A stretch of 64,000 nucleotides of DNA from NCBI RefSeq assembly GCF_011008565.1, contig NZ_JAAIWK010000012.1, positions 1 to 64,000 of the forward strand. Reading direction: 5' to 3'. The position numbers and the translations under genes are program-made. Positions within the stretch are counted from its first letter, which is position 1, and each line of letters starts with the position of its first letter. The notes below the pieces were generated by a model that was given only the letters and a program-made list of their open reading frames with translations, was not told where the DNA came from and did not search any database. Of this stretch, positions 25,442 to 34,421 are shown piece by piece. The DNA is from Heyndrickxia ginsengihumi (GTDB taxonomy: Bacteria > Bacillota > Bacilli > Bacillales > Bacillaceae_C).

Positions 25442-25948
25442 ATGGCATTTGATCGTGATAAACTGAAACAGCAGGAACATACATTGAGCTTTATGCAAAT
25501 GGTTATCATTACCGGTTTTGTTGGTGGCGTTTTTTGGAGTGCGATTGCTTATTGCTTTCATTTTTTAAATTTTACATCTATTGAGCCAAATATTATATTA
25601 GAACCTTTCACTGTAGGAAAGTGGAGAACAATATGGATTGGAAAAATTATTTCTATCATAGCATATGGTGTTATATCAATTGGAATCGCCGTCATATATT
25701 ATGTTGTTTTAAAGAAATTTAAATCTATGTGGATTGGTGCAATATACGGGCTTGCTTTATTTGCAATTGTTTTTTTTATTTTAAATCCAATTTTTCCAAG
25801 CATGAAGCCGTTTTGGAAACTAGACTTAAATACGATTATTACGTCTTGCTGTATATATATTTTATATGGAGTTTTTATTGGATATTCCATATCGTTTGAA
25901 CAAGTACAAACAGAAAAATTTAAAAAAAGAATGGCAGAACAACAATAA
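25442..25948 (+). CDS. yqhR: YqhR membrane protein
   Basis: 168 residues, GAGGTGAG ribosome site. Four hydrophobic helices (about residues 18-42, 62-88, 93-113, 126-147) with short charged ends. Conserved Bacillaceae membrane protein of unknown function; induced with the stress or sporulation genes around it in B. subtilis cannot be judged from this sequence. Precedes aroQ by 150 bases. Confidence 0.9.
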   Translation: MAFDRDKLKQQEHTLSFMQMVIITGFVGGVFWSAIAYCFHFLNFTSIEPNIILEPFTVGKWRTIWIGKIISIIAYGVISIGIAVIYYVVLKKFKSMWIGAIYGLALFAIVFFILNPIFPSMKPFWKLDLNTIITSCCIYILYGVFIGYSISFEQVQTEKFKKRMAEQQ

Positions 25949-26102
25949 TTGATTATTTTGAATATATACATTGATCACGAAATAAACACCCATATGTTTT
26001 TAACAATTGCTCGTACTATAGGTAATGAATGAAAGAAAATAGAAATGGTCCAAATGATATGATAAAATGGTAAAGTCAATATATTTAAAAAAAGGTGTTC
26101 AA

Positions 26103-26552
26103 ATGAAAAAATATTTAGTGCTAAATGGACCAAATTTAAATTTATTAGGTAAAAGAGAGCCAGATGTTTATGGGAAAAATTCTCTTGAAACTTTAACGGC
26201 GCAAATGAAGAAGGTCGCGGAGGATATAAATGTTTCACTTGATTTTTTTCAATCCAATCATGAAGGGGATTTGATTGATTGGTTACATAGTGCTGAGGAA
26301 AAGAATTATGAGGGAATTATTTTTAATCCTGGAGCATTTACTCATTATAGCTATGCGATCAGAGATGCAATCAGTTCAATCACTGTTCCGGTTGTGGAAG
26401 TACATATTTCGAATGTTCATGCCCGAGAAGAATTCCGTCACCAGTCCGTGACCGCTCCAGTTTCAGCGGGGCAAATTGTAGGTTTTGGGTTATTTGGCTA
26501 TGAGCTTGCATTAAAGGCTTTAGTTGAACATGTGAAGGGGAGAGAAGCTTAA
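26103..26552 (+). CDS. aroQ: 3-dehydroquinate dehydratase, type II
   Basis: 149 residues from ATG 26103 behind AAAAGGTG. Third step of the shikimate pathway. Seen: catalytic loop LNGPNLNLLGKREPDVYG with active-site Arg and Tyr, NHEGDLIDWLH, FNPGAFTHYS, and the His-containing EVHISNVHAREEFRHQSV. Normal dodecameric type II length. Its stop shares an A with the start of the next gene (TAATG), so the two are coupled. Confidence 0.96.
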   Translation: MKKYLVLNGPNLNLLGKREPDVYGKNSLETLTAQMKKVAEDINVSLDFFQSNHEGDLIDWLHSAEEKNYEGIIFNPGAFTHYSYAIRDAISSITVPVVEVHISNVHAREEFRHQSVTAPVSAGQIVGFGLFGYELALKALVEHVKGREA

Positions 26553-27613
26553 TGTCCAAATTAGAAAAATTAAGAGAACAATTTTCCAAACATGGGATAG
26601 ATGGCATATTAATTACAAGTGAGTATAATCGCAGATATATGTCTAATTTTACAGGCACAACGGGAATTGTATTAATTTCAGAAGATGCAGCAAAATTTAT
26701 TACTGATTTTCGTTACGTTGAGCAAGCAAGTAAGCAATGTGTTGGGTTTGATATCGTTCAGCATCAAGGACCTGTTGAAAAAGAGGTTGCAAAGCAAGTT
26801 GAACAGCTTGGTATTAAAAAACTTGGATTTGAACAAGATTATGTTAGTTTTTCAATGTATCAGCTTTATACAGGATTATTGCAAGCCGAACTTGTGCCAG
26901 TGTCAAGCTTGATTGAAAATTTACGCTTGATTAAGACTGATGAGGAGATTAAGATATTAAAGGAAGCTGCAGACATTGCTGATGCAAGTTTTAAACATAT
27001 TCTGGACTTTATTAAACCAGGAGTAACGGAATTAGAGGTTTCTAATGAATTAGAATTCTTCATGAGAAAATGTGGCGCTACTTCTTCATCTTTTGACACG
27101 ATTGTCGCTTCAGGAATACGTTCAGCACTTCCACACGGGGTTGCTACAGATAAAGTGATTGAAAAAGGTGATATTGTTACGTTAGACTACGGTGCTTATT
27201 ATAAAGGATACGCTTCCGATATTACAAGAACGATTGCTGTTGGTGAACCTTCAGCACAGTTGAAAGAAATATATCAAATTGTTCTTGATTCACAGCTTTT
27301 AGCTGTTGAGAAAATTAAACCTGGTATGACAGGGATCGAAGCGGATGCAATAAGTAGAGAGTATATTGCTTCAAAAGGGTATGGTAAAGCTTTCGGTCAT
27401 TCATTAGGTCATGGAATTGGTCTTGAGATCCATGAAGGTCCAAACCTTTCAATGCGTTCGGCATATACACTAGAGCCAGGAATGATTGTAACAATTGAAC
27501 CGGGTATTTATGTCCCTGGAGTAGGTGGAGTACGTATAGAAGATGATACATTGATTACAGAAGATTCCAATGAATTGTTAACCCATTCCACAAAAGAATT
27601 AATTATCTTATAA
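26552..27613 (+). CDS. papA: Xaa-Pro aminopeptidase (M24 family)
   Basis: 353 residues. Creatinase N-terminal domain (1-130) and pita-bread metallopeptidase domain. Metal ligands are visible as Asp in TLDYGAYYKGYASDITRT (two Asp), His in FGHSLGHGIGLEIHE, Glu in TIEPGIYVPG and Glu in VRIEDDTL. Releases N-terminal residues ahead of proline in the cytoplasm. In B. subtilis (yqhT) it sits directly before efp, the factor that relieves stalling at proline codons, and the same pairing is kept here. Confidence 0.95.
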   Translation: MSKLEKLREQFSKHGIDGILITSEYNRRYMSNFTGTTGIVLISEDAAKFITDFRYVEQASKQCVGFDIVQHQGPVEKEVAKQVEQLGIKKLGFEQDYVSFSMYQLYTGLLQAELVPVSSLIENLRLIKTDEEIKILKEAADIADASFKHILDFIKPGVTELEVSNELEFFMRKCGATSSSFDTIVASGIRSALPHGVATDKVIEKGDIVTLDYGAYYKGYASDITRTIAVGEPSAQLKEIYQIVLDSQLLAVEKIKPGMTGIEADAISREYIASKGYGKAFGHSLGHGIGLEIHEGPNLSMRSAYTLEPGMIVTIEPGIYVPGVGGVRIEDDTLITEDSNELLTHSTKELIIL

Positions 27614-27667
27614 TATACTAGGGTATAATCCCAATTTTGGGATGTATGAAGATTTAGGAGGAAAAAT

Positions 27668-28225
27668 ATGATATCAGTTAATGACTTTCGTACTGGATTA
27701 ACTATTGAAGTGGACGGTGGCATCTGGCGCGTATTGGATTTCCAACACGTTAAGCCAGGAAAAGGTGCTGCATTCGTACGTTCAAAACTTCGCAACCTTC
27801 GTACAGGAGCTGTTCAAGAAAAAACTTTCCGTGCAGGTGAAAAAGTAGAGAAAGCACAGATCGATAACCGCAGAATGCAATATTTATATGCAAATGGTGA
27901 TCAACATGTATTTATGGATAATGAAACTTATGAACAAATTGAATTAAGTGCTGCATCTATTGAATATGAATTAAAATTCTTAAAAGAAAACATGGAAGTA
28001 CACATTATGATGTTCCAAGGTGAAACACTTGGAGTTGAATTGCCAAACACAGTTGAATTAGAAGTAACTGAAACTGAACCAGGAGTAAAAGGTGATACAG
28101 CTACAAATGCTACAAAACCTGCTACTCTTGAAACAGGTTTGATTGTTCAAGTTCCGTTCTTCGTTAATGAAGGAGACCGTTTAATCATTAATACAACTGA
28201 TGGTTCATACGTCTCACGCGCATAA
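27668..28225 (+). CDS. efp: Translation elongation factor P
   Basis: 185 residues with AGGAGG ribosome site. Three beta-barrel domains; Lys32 in VKPGKGAAF is the position modified in Bacillus. EF-P binds between P and E sites and rescues ribosomes stalled on polyproline. Typical C-terminal signature [21 protein letters not shown] perfect terminator follows immediately. Confidence 0.97.
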   Translation: MISVNDFRTGLTIEVDGGIWRVLDFQHVKPGKGAAFVRSKLRNLRTGAVQEKTFRAGEKVEKAQIDNRRMQYLYANGDQHVFMDNETYEQIELSAASIEYELKFLKENMEVHIMMFQGETLGVELPNTVELEVTETEPGVKGDTATNATKPATLETGLIVQVPFFVNEGDRLIINTTDGSYVSRA

Positions 28226-28231
28226 TGATAT

Positions 28232-28265
28232 AAAAAGACATCACTAACATAGTGATGTCTTTTTT
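28232..28265 (+). terminator. efp terminator
   Basis: AAAAAGACATCACTA, loop ACA, TAGTGATGTCTTTTT: 15-bp stem and T run. Confidence 0.92.
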
Positions 28266-28433
28266 AAAAGAGGCTGTGACAAGCTTAAAAGTGGTAAGCT
28301 AAAGACGAACATTGCCATCAGCTCTGGAAATAGATGTAGACTCTTACGGGGGGCTCACCAGCCGCAAGGATATTTCTGGTACGCAATATTCGGGTTTTCT
28401 TTCGTTAATATCCTTTTGTCCCGGCCTCTTTTC
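28266..28433. mobile_element. MITE-like non-coding repeat element
   Basis: Imperfect terminal inverted repeats: AAAAGAGGCTGTGACAA (28266-28282) against TTTGTCCCGGCCTCTTTT (28415-28432). Inside are GGCTCACCAGCCGC and GCAATATTCGGGTTTTCTTT, shared with 111-218. There is no open frame. It marks the point where the gene order leaves the B. subtilis efp-spoIIIA arrangement. A further bit of family sequence (GGGTGCGAGACTC) is seen at about 28457-28470. Confidence 0.6.
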
Positions 28434-28489
28434 TAAATTATCTTAGATCGGAGCAGAGGGTGCGAGACTCTAACGCGGACAGTGAACCT

Positions 28490-29455
28490 CTAATTTGTTA
28501 ATTTAATGCCAATATCGTACACATAAGGGTTTTTAGGAGCTGCAATCTTTTTAAGAGAAGTAATATTTAATATAGGGATAGTAGATGAATGATAAGTTGT
28601 TTTTTCTATTTTTCCTTTCACCCGAACCCACGTATCATCTTTTAACGGACTAACATTTCCTCTTGCCATCATCCCATATACAGATGCATCAGCAATACAG
28701 CAAGTAATAACAAATCTAGATACTACCATTTCGTTTTGTGGTAACCCGTTTTCCCGATAAACAAAGCCAACAATTTCTACTTCCTTGCCAACAAATTGAT
28801 CTATATGATTTTCAATAATCCCGACAGTAGGAGAATAGGTTGCATCGGAAATACGGATATCGTTACTTGCAAGCAGTTTTTTTTGTAATGCATCATATTG
28901 CTGCTGTGTCATATATTCTTGTGGTGTCGTACTAGCTCCTTGACTACTAGTTGCTTGTTTATTATTTGTAGTGTTTGTTCCTTGATCGTTATTTGTTTTT
29001 ACATTAGCATTTCCATCAGTCAATTGAATTTGCCGATTTTTTGCGACTGAGCTGCCAAGTGTATGATTAGAAAACATGAACCCTGTAATAATCGGAATAA
29101 TAAAAAGGGAATAAAAGATACAAGAGCGGAAAGTAGTTTTTGGCGGTTTATGCTCTTCACAGCAATCGCAAAATACTTCTTCTTTACTTGATGTTCCTAA
29201 AAAGATTTGAATGATTCCTAATATCATGAGTGCAAATAAGACAACAGTTGTATAACGAAATAGCCTAGGAGAGATAAATAAATCAAGTCTGTTTGTTAAA
29301 CATAGTTTATAAAGTAAAAGGGCAAATCCAATTAAAAGAACCCCTTTTAAATAAGTGTGAAGCCTGATCCGCAAGAGCTTTAGCTTCGTGTTTTTATCCA
29401 TTTGGAAGTTGTTGCTCATAAATTCATGTCTCTCAATGGTCTCAATTTTACTCAT
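28490..29455 (-). CDS. ycgQ: YcgQ-type protein of a two-gene metal-linked permease system (TIGR03943/DUF1980)
   Basis: 321 residues with GGAAGGAGG before ATG. Two membrane helices near the N-terminus (about 33-50, 65-85), a cysteine cluster FCDCCEEHKPP (about 95-105) and another helix (about 112-130). A Ser/Thr/Asn-rich linker joins an extracellular beta domain with VVSRFVITCCIADASVYG. This is the YcgQ layout; the protein always pairs with the YcgR permease, whose gene ends 16 bases upstream. Metal-linked role inferred from the cysteines and from Zur-type boxes over the operon. Confidence 0.88.
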   Translation of the reverse strand: MSKIETIERHEFMSNNFQMDKNTKLKLLRIRLHTYLKGVLLIGFALLLYKLCLTNRLDLFISPRLFRYTTVVLFALMILGIIQIFLGTSSKEEVFCDCCEEHKPPKTTFRSCIFYSLFIIPIITGFMFSNHTLGSSVAKNRQIQLTDGNANVKTNNDQGTNTTNNKQATSSQGASTTPQEYMTQQQYDALQKKLLASNDIRISDATYSPTVGIIENHIDQFVGKEVEIVGFVYRENGLPQNEMVVSRFVITCCIADASVYGMMARGNVSPLKDDTWVRVKGKIEKTTYHSSTIPILNITSLKKIAAPKNPYVYDIGIKLTN

Positions 29456-29470
29456 ATTAATTCCTCCTTC

Positions 29471-30466
29471 CTATATAAAGAAATGAAGTATTTGCGAAAG
29501 TCCATAAACAGCTGCAACAGCAGAGATGATAAAAACAGACACAAATTTAAAGCGAAAGTATGCAAATAGCATTATTGTATTTTTAAGATCTAACATTGGA
29601 CCGATTACGAGAAAGGCAAGAATCGATTCTGTATTAAAAGAGTGAATAAAAGATGAAGCGACAAAAGCATCAGCCTCAGAACATACCGACAACACATAGG
29701 AGAATCCCATCATGACAGCAGGTGCTATCAATTGGTGACTTCCGATTGAATCAAGTACATTGCGATTCAAAAAAGTATGAAAAAGACTTGCAAGGAGCGC
29801 GCCAAACACTAAATATTTACCTGTATCAAAAAATTCATCACTGACATGTTTGAAAAAGGCTGTCCAACTTTTACCATGGTTCATATGTCTCTCATCAAGT
29901 GTAGAGTGTTTTAATATTGTTTTATCTCTAAATAAGACATAAGTAATCATTCCAATCGTGATCGCTGCTAGAAATGAGAGGATCATTCTGCCAAATAAAA
30001 AAATATGATTGTTTTGAAAGGCATAGTAAGTAGACAAGTAAACAACTGGATTTAAGGCAGGAACAGATAGCATAAAAACGATACTAATATGTTGTGGTAA
30101 TCCTTTTTTTATTAGTCTGCGGACAACGGGAATAATCGCACATTCACAAATCGGAAATATAATACCAAGAAGTGTTGCTGGTATCATTGCGAGTAATGCA
30201 TGTTTAGGCATCACCTTTTGAATAACTTTTTCAGAAACAAAGATTTGAATGATAGATGAGGCAATAACACCTAATAAAATGAACGGAATTGCTTCTATTA
30301 TAATGCCTAAAAAAATCGTATTCAGATTAAATATTTGTGAAGGAAGTAGATTAGCGATATCTTTTGCAATCTTTATATGTTCAGAAAAAAGAAATAGATA
30401 GATCAATATTAAAAAAAGAACATTTACGATTAGAGATTTTGAGAACCTCATTAAAAATCCATACAT
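29471..30466 (-). CDS. ycgR: YcgR-type permease (UPF0718/DUF318)
   Basis: 331 residues from ATG 30466 behind AGGAGG; the frame open to 30508 would overlap the regulatory boxes. About eight membrane helices in two halves with ICECAIIPVVRRLIKKGLP and SVPALNPVVYL in the first, and VCSEADAFVASSF in the second. These Cys/acidic motifs are family hallmarks and may handle metal. In B. subtilis ycgR-ycgQ belong to the zinc (Zur) regulon; here both candidate boxes lie just ahead of this gene. Transport direction and substrate remain unproved. Confidence 0.9.
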   Translation of the reverse strand: MYGFLMRFSKSLIVNVLFLILIYLFLFSEHIKIAKDIANLLPSQIFNLNTIFLGIIIEAIPFILLGVIASSIIQIFVSEKVIQKVMPKHALLAMIPATLLGIIFPICECAIIPVVRRLIKKGLPQHISIVFMLSVPALNPVVYLSTYYAFQNNHIFLFGRMILSFLAAITIGMITYVLFRDKTILKHSTLDERHMNHGKSWTAFFKHVSDEFFDTGKYLVFGALLASLFHTFLNRNVLDSIGSHQLIAPAVMMGFSYVLSVCSEADAFVASSFIHSFNTESILAFLVIGPMLDLKNTIMLFAYFRFKFVSVFIISAVAAVYGLSQILHFFI

Positions 30467-30521
30467 AGTGTTCCTCCTATTAAAATCTTTTAAATTTACT
30501 ATAAACAAACATATGTTGAAC

Positions 30522-30542
30522 TTTCCGTAATTATTACGATTT
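30522..30542. promoter_or_regulatory. Zur box 1
   Basis: Around a central T, GTAAT/ATTAC are inverted and the right half ATTACGATTT matches the Zur consensus half-site at all ten positions; the left half matches at six. It lies in the divergent ycgR/GTPase intergenic region, 56 bases from the ycgR start. Confidence 0.75.
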
Positions 30543-30565
30543 AGGTTGCTATTTTTCTTTTTTGA

Positions 30566-30586
30566 AAAACATAATCATTACGCTTT
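30566..30586. promoter_or_regulatory. Zur box 2
   Basis: AAAACATAAT C ATTACGCTTT: eight of ten left and nine of ten right positions agree with the Zur half-site. It lies 53 bases ahead of the COG0523 GTPase, so each divergent gene has its own box. Confidence 0.7.
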
Positions 30587-30638
30587 GTGAATAATGTTAA
30601 ATATCAAGCAAATTAATAGAGAAAAGGAGAGGTATTTT

Positions 30639-31601
30639 GTGAAACAAAAAATTCCCGTTTATATTCTTACAGGGTTTTTAGGAAGCGGAAAAACAACAGT
30701 ATTACTAAATATGCTAGAGCACGCTCGAAAATCTGGATTAAAGCCAGGACTGCTCTTAAATGAAGCTGGCAGTGTAAATGTAGAAAGATATCTTTTCCAA
30801 GAAGAAAACATGATAGAACTTTTAGATGGTTGCATTTGCTGTTCGATTAAAGATGATTTGGTGAAAGCATGTCAATTTTATTTAAGGGAAGAAACTCAAA
30901 TAGATATCCTTTTCATTGAAGGTACAGGAGTATCCAATCCGAAAGATATTGTGGCAGCTTTTCATAATAGAGGACTTTCACATTATTTTGAAATAAATTC
31001 TATTATAAATGTCATAGATGCAAGTAAGTATTTAGAATATAAAAGCGTTTTTTCAAGTTCCAAGGAAATAAGGGAGTTGCTGAAGGATCAGTTAGAGATA
31101 AGTACATTGGTACTGTTAAATAAAATAGATTTACTAAACGGACGGAAAAAGGAGAAAGTAATCAATCATATACGTGCCCAATTAAATAGTAATGATCAAA
31201 TTGTAGAAACGACATACGGAAGAGCGAACGGTGAGATTTTATTGAAAAATAGATATATAGAAGAAAGACAAACGAAAGAAGTTCAAGGAAACCATCATCA
31301 CCATGCAAACGGACAGCATCTTCATAGTTTCCAAACGATAAAATTAGAATTATGGTCATATGTTGAGAAGGAAGTGCTAGAAAAATGGCTTATTTCACTG
31401 CCAGATTATATATATAGAGGGAAAGGAATTATTCAGACAAAGGAAAAACGATTGCTTCAATTTCAATTTTCTTCTCGAAATGTTGTCTTTAAAGAGATCG
31501 ATCAGTTTTATCATGTAACACCGTGTGTGATTTTAATCGGACAAGATATGAATAAACAGTTGATTCAAAATAGCTTTCAGGAAAATGTTTATTCACGTTG
31601 A
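30639..31601 (+). CDS. COG0523/CobW-family GTPase, probable zinc metallochaperone
   Basis: 320 residues from GTG 30639 behind AAAGGAGAGG. G3E GTPase: Walker A GFLGSGKT (12-19), metal motif GCICCS (Cys65, Cys67, Cys68), Walker B IDILFIEGTG, guanine site LLNKIDLL. A His-rich linker (NHHHHANGQHLHS) follows, then a CobW_C domain. The CxCC and His patch bind zinc in this family; B. subtilis YciC is the Zur-regulated relative. The Zur box 53 bases upstream supports a low-zinc role. Not assigned as yciC with certainty. Confidence 0.9.
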   Translation: MKQKIPVYILTGFLGSGKTTVLLNMLEHARKSGLKPGLLLNEAGSVNVERYLFQEENMIELLDGCICCSIKDDLVKACQFYLREETQIDILFIEGTGVSNPKDIVAAFHNRGLSHYFEINSIINVIDASKYLEYKSVFSSSKEIRELLKDQLEISTLVLLNKIDLLNGRKKEKVINHIRAQLNSNDQIVETTYGRANGEILLKNRYIEERQTKEVQGNHHHHANGQHLHSFQTIKLELWSYVEKEVLEKWLISLPDYIYRGKGIIQTKEKRLLQFQFSSRNVVFKEIDQFYHVTPCVILIGQDMNKQLIQNSFQENVYSR

Positions 31602-31679
31602 CAATTGGCTATACTTTCGAAAAACTTATTTTTAAATAAAACTCCTTGAATTAGACTCCAGTGATTAATTGCTCAATAG

Positions 31680-31722
31680 AAAAAGAACTCAAATCACATA
31701 AGATGATTTGAGTTCTTTTTTT
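31680..31722. terminator. Bidirectional terminator between the GTPase and ldt genes
   Basis: AAAAAGAACTCAAATCA pairs perfectly with TGATTTGAGTTCTTTTT (17 bp, 7-base loop), T-rich on one side and A-rich on the other. Confidence 0.92.
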
Positions 31723-31731
31723 GGTTATTTA

Positions 31732-32373
31732 TTATTTATGAACTACTACCTTTGTTCCTGTTGGAATATGATCATAAATCCACTTTGCATCAGGAATTGT
31801 TAAATGGAAGCATCCGTGAGAATCTTTTTGCCCTAATTTTTTAGCATCAGCCGGAATTACCTTTTTATCTTCCGTCATAGGGACACTATGGAATAAGAAC
31901 TCACCATGATTTTTCCATGATACCCAATACTCCGCGCCTTCTTTATATTTTGGAGAATAAAACCATGTGCCGCGTTCAGCTTGAACATGGAATGTTCCCT
32001 CTGGAGTGGAGTTATCAGGATTTGTATCTAATCCACTTGAAGTGATCATTGTATAAATTGTTTTATTATTATGCTTTATATACACTTTTTGATCATTGAT
32101 CGAAACATCAATCCATAGTTTCTCATTTGCAGATAATGTTGGATAGGGACCGCCTGATGGGGCGTTCCAATCAATTGTTTTTTTGGTAGATTTCTTTTTT
32201 GTTGTATCACTTTTTGTTTGTGATGAAGCAGTATGATGAGCTGTTTTCTTTTGCTTTGTCTGTTCTGCTGCAGAGGCAGCAACATTTGAATTATGTTTAT
32301 GAATGTAAGTTGCCGCACCAACCACTATTGCAACTGCCAGTAGTGCAACAATGGAAGTATATAAGTATTTCAT
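31732..32373 (-). CDS. L,D-transpeptidase (YkuD domain)
   Basis: 213 residues from ATG 32373 behind GGAGTGTAC. One N-terminal helix (about residues 5-22) acts as signal anchor, followed by a Lys/Thr/Ser-rich low-complexity linker, then a YkuD domain with the catalytic box KDSHGCFHLTIPD and the earlier His in FLFHSVPM. Such enzymes make 3-3 cross-links or attach proteins in peptidoglycan outside the membrane. Neighbour of spoIIIA, but divergent from it. Which spore or vegetative wall it acts on cannot be told. Confidence 0.93.
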   Translation of the reverse strand: MKYLYTSIVALLAVAIVVGAATYIHKHNSNVAASAAEQTKQKKTAHHTASSQTKSDTTKKKSTKKTIDWNAPSGGPYPTLSANEKLWIDVSINDQKVYIKHNNKTIYTMITSSGLDTNPDNSTPEGTFHVQAERGTWFYSPKYKEGAEYWVSWKNHGEFLFHSVPMTEDKKVIPADAKKLGQKDSHGCFHLTIPDAKWIYDHIPTGTKVVVHK

Positions 32374-32602
32374 TAGGTGTACACTCCTATCCATTTCGAT
32401 ATCGAAACAAGGTTAATAACAAATCGAAACAATTACGATTCAAATTATATAGAAGTCTATCAATATCGTCAAACACTTTTACCAGATCTTAATATATTAG
32501 AAGGAATTTAACTGATTTTGACAATGATCAATGTTGCTATCGATGGGAAATATATGTTTTGCCCAGTCTCTAGCAATTTATGCTATCTATTTCTACGAAT
32601 TC

Positions 32603-32631
32603 AGTCATAATCTCTTTTAAAATGAATAAAT
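32603..32631 (+). promoter_or_regulatory. Candidate sigma-E promoter and hairpin ahead of spoIIIA
   Basis: GTCATAAT (32603-32610) and GAATAAAT (32624-32631), 13 bases apart, loosely resemble the sigma-E elements. spoIIIA is sigma-E controlled in B. subtilis, which raises the odds, but the -10 match is weak. An inverted repeat GTAAACGAA/TTCGCTTAC (32644-32671) sits between it and the ribosome site. Confidence 0.35.
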
Positions 32632-32688
32632 TGTAGTATCAATGTAAACGAAGCTTATAAAGATTCGCTTACATCAGGGGGATTCAAT

Positions 32689-33618
32689 ATGGAAGACGTA
32701 CTTGAATGTTTACCGAGAACAATGGCTGAAAAAATAACAGAGCTCCCAGAACAGATAAAAAGTGAGATAGAAGAAATCCGAATTCGGGTAGATCGGCCAC
32801 TTGAAGTGATGGCAGGAGGAAATCCAGTTTTTTTACGTTATATCCCGACTGAACATGATGCAGAGCATCTCATGAATCGTTTAGCTCATTTTTCATTTTA
32901 TACATTAGAAGAAGAATTAAAAAAAGGATATATCACAATTGAAGGAGGGCATCGCGTAGGTATTGCCGGTAAAGTGATTCTGGAAAATGGACAAGTAAAA
33001 GCCATTCGTCATTTTTCCTCATTTAATATCCGGATTGCACGAGAAAAAATTGGCATCGCTCAGCAGTTTACTTCTGTTCTGTATAAAAAACGCTGGCTTT
33101 CGACCATGATCATCGGTGCACCGCAAACAGGGAAGACAACCTTTTTACGGGATATTGCGCGAATCATCTCGACGGGAGTACCAGAAAGAAATATACCTCC
33201 ATATAAAGTAGGCATTGTAGATGAACGTTCAGAAATTGCTGGTTGTGTGCATGGTATCCCCCAACTGCATTTTGGACCTCGTGTAGATGTATTGGATGCC
33301 TGTCCGAAAGCTGAAGGGATGATGATGCTTATTCGTTCAATGAGCCCAGATGTTCTTATTGTAGATGAAATTGGCCGCGAGGAAGATGCTCAAGCGATTT
33401 TAGAAGCGGTCAATGCAGGGATTTCATTAATTATGACGACACATGGAGATTCAATAGAAGATATTAAGAAACGTCCAATTTTAAAAAACATATTAGATCA
33501 ACAAACTTTTCAGCTGTTTATTGAATTAATACGGAAGGAGAAGCCAGGAATCGTTGCAAAAATACGAGATAGTAGAGGGTTGATCTTGAAAAACAATGAA
33601 GGTGGTTTACATGTTTAA
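32689..33618 (+). CDS. spoIIIAA: Stage III sporulation protein AA (ATPase)
   Basis: 309 residues, AGGGGG ribosome site. A secretion-type ATPase of the mother cell that powers the SpoIIIA-SpoIIQ channel. Walker A GAPQTGKT (143-150), Walker B VLIVDEIGRE, and IIEGGHRVGIAG-type R3H-like region. Full length (B. subtilis 307). First of eight coupled genes; overlaps spoIIIAB by 8 bases. Confidence 0.97.
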   Translation: MEDVLECLPRTMAEKITELPEQIKSEIEEIRIRVDRPLEVMAGGNPVFLRYIPTEHDAEHLMNRLAHFSFYTLEEELKKGYITIEGGHRVGIAGKVILENGQVKAIRHFSSFNIRIAREKIGIAQQFTSVLYKKRWLSTMIIGAPQTGKTTFLRDIARIISTGVPERNIPPYKVGIVDERSEIAGCVHGIPQLHFGPRVDVLDACPKAEGMMMLIRSMSPDVLIVDEIGREEDAQAILEAVNAGISLIMTTHGDSIEDIKKRPILKNILDQQTFQLFIELIRKEKPGIVAKIRDSRGLILKNNEGGLHV

Positions 33619-34126
33619 AATGATTGGCGCCGTGTTAATTGTAATGGCGACAACTCTTATTGGGTTTGAAATATCAAAACGTTTGAGTGAACGACCAAAA
33701 CAATTAAGGCTTTTTAAAAGTGCTTTGCAATCTTTAGAAGCAGAAATTATGTACGGGCACACGCCGCTTCATGAAGCATCAAGAAAATTATCATTACAAA
33801 TGCCGAAACCGTTATCAACCTTTTTTGAGGAGTTTTCCAATCAATTAACCTCCATTGAAACAACAGTAAAGGATGCTTGGCAAAACAGTTTACAGCATAT
33901 TTGGAAAGAAACCGCGTTAAAACAAAGTGAGTATGAAATTTTATTGCAATTAGGTGAGAACTTAGGGAAACATGATCGTTATACAGAACAAAAACAGATT
34001 ATTTTAACATTGACCCATTTAGAAAGAGAAGAAAAAGAGGCCCACGAAAAGCAAAATCGTTATGAAAAAATGGCAAAAAGTTTAGGGGTTTTATCTGGAT
34101 TATTGATCGTCATTTTGTTGATGTAA
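33611..34126 (+). CDS. spoIIIAB: Stage III sporulation protein AB
   Basis: 171 residues from ATG 33611 behind GAAGGTGG. Type II secretion F-like membrane protein: N-terminal helix (about 2-20), long helical cytoplasmic part (ISKRLSERPKQLRLFKSALQ), C-terminal helix (about 155-170). Part of the mother-cell membrane platform of the feeding-tube channel. Overlap with spoIIIAA implies coupled translation. Confidence 0.95.
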   Translation: MFKMIGAVLIVMATTLIGFEISKRLSERPKQLRLFKSALQSLEAEIMYGHTPLHEASRKLSLQMPKPLSTFFEEFSNQLTSIETTVKDAWQNSLQHIWKETALKQSEYEILLQLGENLGKHDRYTEQKQIILTLTHLEREEKEAHEKQNRYEKMAKSLGVLSGLLIVILLM

Positions 34127-34172
34127 AAGCGTTAATGTTCACATTGTATCGCTTAAGTAGGAGGAAAAATGG

Positions 34173-34376
34173 ATGGGAATTGACGTCGATATCATTTTTA
34201 AAATTGCTGGTGTTGGAATCGTTGTCGCATTTTTGCACACGATCTTAGATCAAGTCGGAAAAAAAGAATATGCACAGTGGGTTACACTATTAGGGTTTAT
34301 CTATATTTTATTTATGGTTGCTTCAATTGTGGGAGATTTATTTTCTAAAATTAAATCTGTTTTCTTATTTCAATAA
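34173..34376 (+). CDS. spoIIIAC: Stage III sporulation protein AC
   Basis: 67 residues, two membrane helices (about 8-25 and 36-58), AGGAGG ribosome site. The short stretch VVAFLHTILDQVGKKEYAQW is highly conserved. Together with SpoIIIAD it resembles a pair of small channel subunits in the SpoIIIA complex. Confidence 0.95.
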   Translation: MGIDVDIIFKIAGVGIVVAFLHTILDQVGKKEYAQWVTLLGFIYILFMVASIVGDLFSKIKSVFLFQ

Positions 34377-34421
34377 GTCAAATGAATACCCTTTAAGTGG
34401 TACGAGAAGGGGGGATTAACC

